64,000 nt of DNA from positions 71,009,436 through 71,073,435 of the forward strand of contig CM059564.1 in assembly GCA_030386875.1 (NCBI GenBank). Reading direction: 5' to 3'. The position numbers and the translations under genes are program-made. The first letter of the stretch is position 1, and every line of letters starts with the position of its first letter. This document shows positions 62,110 to 64,000 of this stretch, piece after piece. This stretch comes from Morinoia aosen. Its lineage: Eukaryota > Arthropoda > Malacostraca > Amphipoda > Talitridae. The notes under the pieces are model-generated. The model worked only from the letters and a program-made list of their open reading frames with translations, was not told the origin of the DNA and searched no databases.

Positions 62110-62905
62110 CTTTTAAAATAGTCCTAGAGCTTATCCTTTCCCTTCAGTGTAAGGTTTCCAAACGTGCAGAAATTAAAAAAAAAATTAAAGGTTTCATTCA
62201 CGTTTAATTGAACGATTTTAAAAGAGCCGCAAAGACCGAAAATAGTTTAATAAGTTTTTATCGAAGAAATTTTTATTTATATTATTTTTTACTATTTTAT
62301 TATTTTTTATATGGTAGATTAACGCAAAGAGCGCTCGTAGGATAGCTTTCGCTCTAACTCAAAAAGTGACATTGTTGACATGGGTGCTCCATAGGTTGAA
62401 ATACATTTTTCAGCAGCAACCGCTGCAGCCGCAGTTGTAGGTAAGTAGGTTGACACGGTTAAGAAAGAGCAGCAGGAACCAGTCTGATCAGCAAGAACAA
62501 AATAATACTGTAAGTAAATGAATGAATAAACACCGTAGAAAGTTAGCAACTCAAACTGTGCACGAATATAGACATTAAGCTACAAGAACGCACTCCACAG
62601 TAGTGCCAGACAAAAACCTCGCAGCAGCGTTACGGGGAAAGCAGCCGACCGCAGCCTCCCAGGTACGTAGCACAATTATACCAACAGCAGAAGATACTGG
62701 GAGCAAAAAAAAAAATACGAATTAACTTGGGGTACCGACACGGCAAAGAATTGAGGGAGAATTTCAGAGCACTGATTTCATAGTCAAAATAGTGAGCTCC
62801 ACTAACCCGAGTTAGTTTCCTATCGGTAGGTCAATAAGCCACTGTAAGAGGTTTATCAAGGAAAAGAAAAAAGACGAAAAGAGTGGTAGAAAGGTGTTCA
62901 GGCGT
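62110..62905. other. No gene recognised
   Basis: AT-rich sequence; a few CAG/GCAGC triplets near 62400-62480 do not form an array. Confidence 0.4.
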
Positions 62906-63028
62906 AAGGAGGTAGGTAGTAGATAGGTAGATAGGTAGATAGGTAGGTAGGTAGATAGGTGGGTAGGTAGAAAGGTAGGTAGACAGACAGGTAGTTTAGT
63001 TAGTTAACAAAGGTAGGGAGGTAGGTAA
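62906..63028. repeat. GTAG/GATA tetranucleotide microsatellite
   Basis: Interrupted TAGG and AGATAGGT units for about 120 bp. Confidence 0.95.
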
Positions 63029-64000
63029 ATGTTGAGGATTTACCGGGAATCGATTTTCCACTTTTCGAATCCTAAATATAGTTAATTAGATCGAAATAAA
63101 CAAGTTTTCTTCTATACACTTTCCGTCGTAAATGAGTATTTTACGGATTATAATAATTAATATTATAATTATCTTCATTTTAACTATATTTGTGGCATGC
63201 TTCGCTTAACAAAAAATCCTTGAATTAGAACGTATTTCACATCAGAACAGTTCAAGTGTTTAATGAATTTCACATGGTAAAATACTTACTTGGATAGCTA
63301 GTTTCCTCTCGGGTTGTGCAGTCGACTAATGAAACTGAGCTTTGTAAGCGTTTTTTGTTTAAATTGTAAGAATACAACGACACATATCGTTTCAATTTTT
63401 ACGCTTCTTGAATACTCTTTTCAAAAACTTGCTGTGATAGGATTTAGCTCCCACTGGGTACGTGCTTTTATTCTTGTTCTTTTGCTGACGTATCATATAG
63501 TAGATAAATGAAAATCCATATTCATAGATCAACACCATATAAATATAAATAGTTGAAATATTTTAATCAAAGTACATAGTGAGTTAGTCACCAGAACTAT
63601 TTATCTCATGTGGAAAACAGTACAGGTTTTGTGTTTCGATTACCCATAGGCTTCCTAAACAGTAAACTTCTCAGCTAAGCCACGGGCAGAAGTTCACTCC
63701 ACAGACTAATGCACATGCCTGGGAGTAACTAAAGTTTAATTTTCGATGCTTGAAAAAATCCACTTAGTACACCAAATTATACCAAAAATAGTCAAATTTG
63801 GATTGGATTATAACATAAGGTCTGACAGCATCTCCCAACAATCAGAAAATAGAAGTAGCAAGTATATGTAGTGCTCGATATTATCGGTACTTCGCCGCGC
63901 GTAATATTGATGTTAGACTCAAACGACGCTGAATTAAGGGTACCATGAAAACACTTATTTTGCTTGACACATTGGGTGAAAGTGGTTAGCCTATGTATCT
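63029..64000. other. No gene recognised
   Basis: AT-rich sequence to the window end with one 65-codon ORF (63314-63511) of no recognisable family. Confidence 0.45.

Overview
The window is eukaryotic and looks like AT-rich, gene-poor arthropod (most likely insect) DNA. There are no operons, no ribosome-binding sites, no dense coding and no intact host gene that I can support. Almost everything recognisable is a decayed mobile element or a tandem satellite. The mix of families fits an insect: a DUF4817-type DDE transposase, Tc1 (DD34E) and maT-like mariner (DD37D) relics, an R2-like restriction-like-endonuclease retrotransposon, a Penelope-like element with a GIY-YIG domain, and a piggyBac-type MITE with TTAA ends. 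I cannot name the species.

Layout. 59-3074: a DNA transposon with unusually long terminal inverted repeats (TIRs) around a broken DUF4817/DDE transposase. 3124-3884: a foldback element with a nested hairpin. 4089-4235: a GAGTCG-rich repeat. 7780-8088: a probable LINE C-terminus. 9129-11136: about 83 copies of a 24-bp minisatellite. 12926-13800: a Tc1 transposase carrying only nonsense mutations. 15186-15414: a piggyBac-type MITE. 16344-18000 and 27690-28960: two decayed copies of one unnamed arthropod multicopy gene family. 19241-20066: a non-autonomous element with two tiers of inverted repeats. 21283-23800: a Penelope-like element split into a reverse transcriptase (RT) part and a GIY-YIG part, with an AT pentanucleotide array between them. 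31433-31620: a mariner-type helix-turn-helix remnant.

37966-39137: AT/CA microsatellites inside a local duplication. 39291-42320: a non-LTR retrotransposon on the minus strand encoding, in order, an OTU-type cysteine protease, an APE-type endonuclease and an RT whose catalytic core is deleted. 43695-49415: a 5.7-kb satellite of a 42-bp monomer with nested higher-order duplications. 52400-52530: a possible second Penelope-like fragment. 53054-57440: a mosaic of three different transposase relics on the plus strand. 59960-62100: an R2-like retrotransposon C-terminus on the minus strand with no rDNA next to it. 62906-63028: a TAGG microsatellite.

No working pathway is encoded. The most interesting items are the OTU protease joined in frame to a retrotransposon endonuclease, the arithmetic of the 42-bp satellite (8-, 23- and 23-monomer duplications whose lengths match counted 2-bp deletions), and the two copies of the unnamed family.
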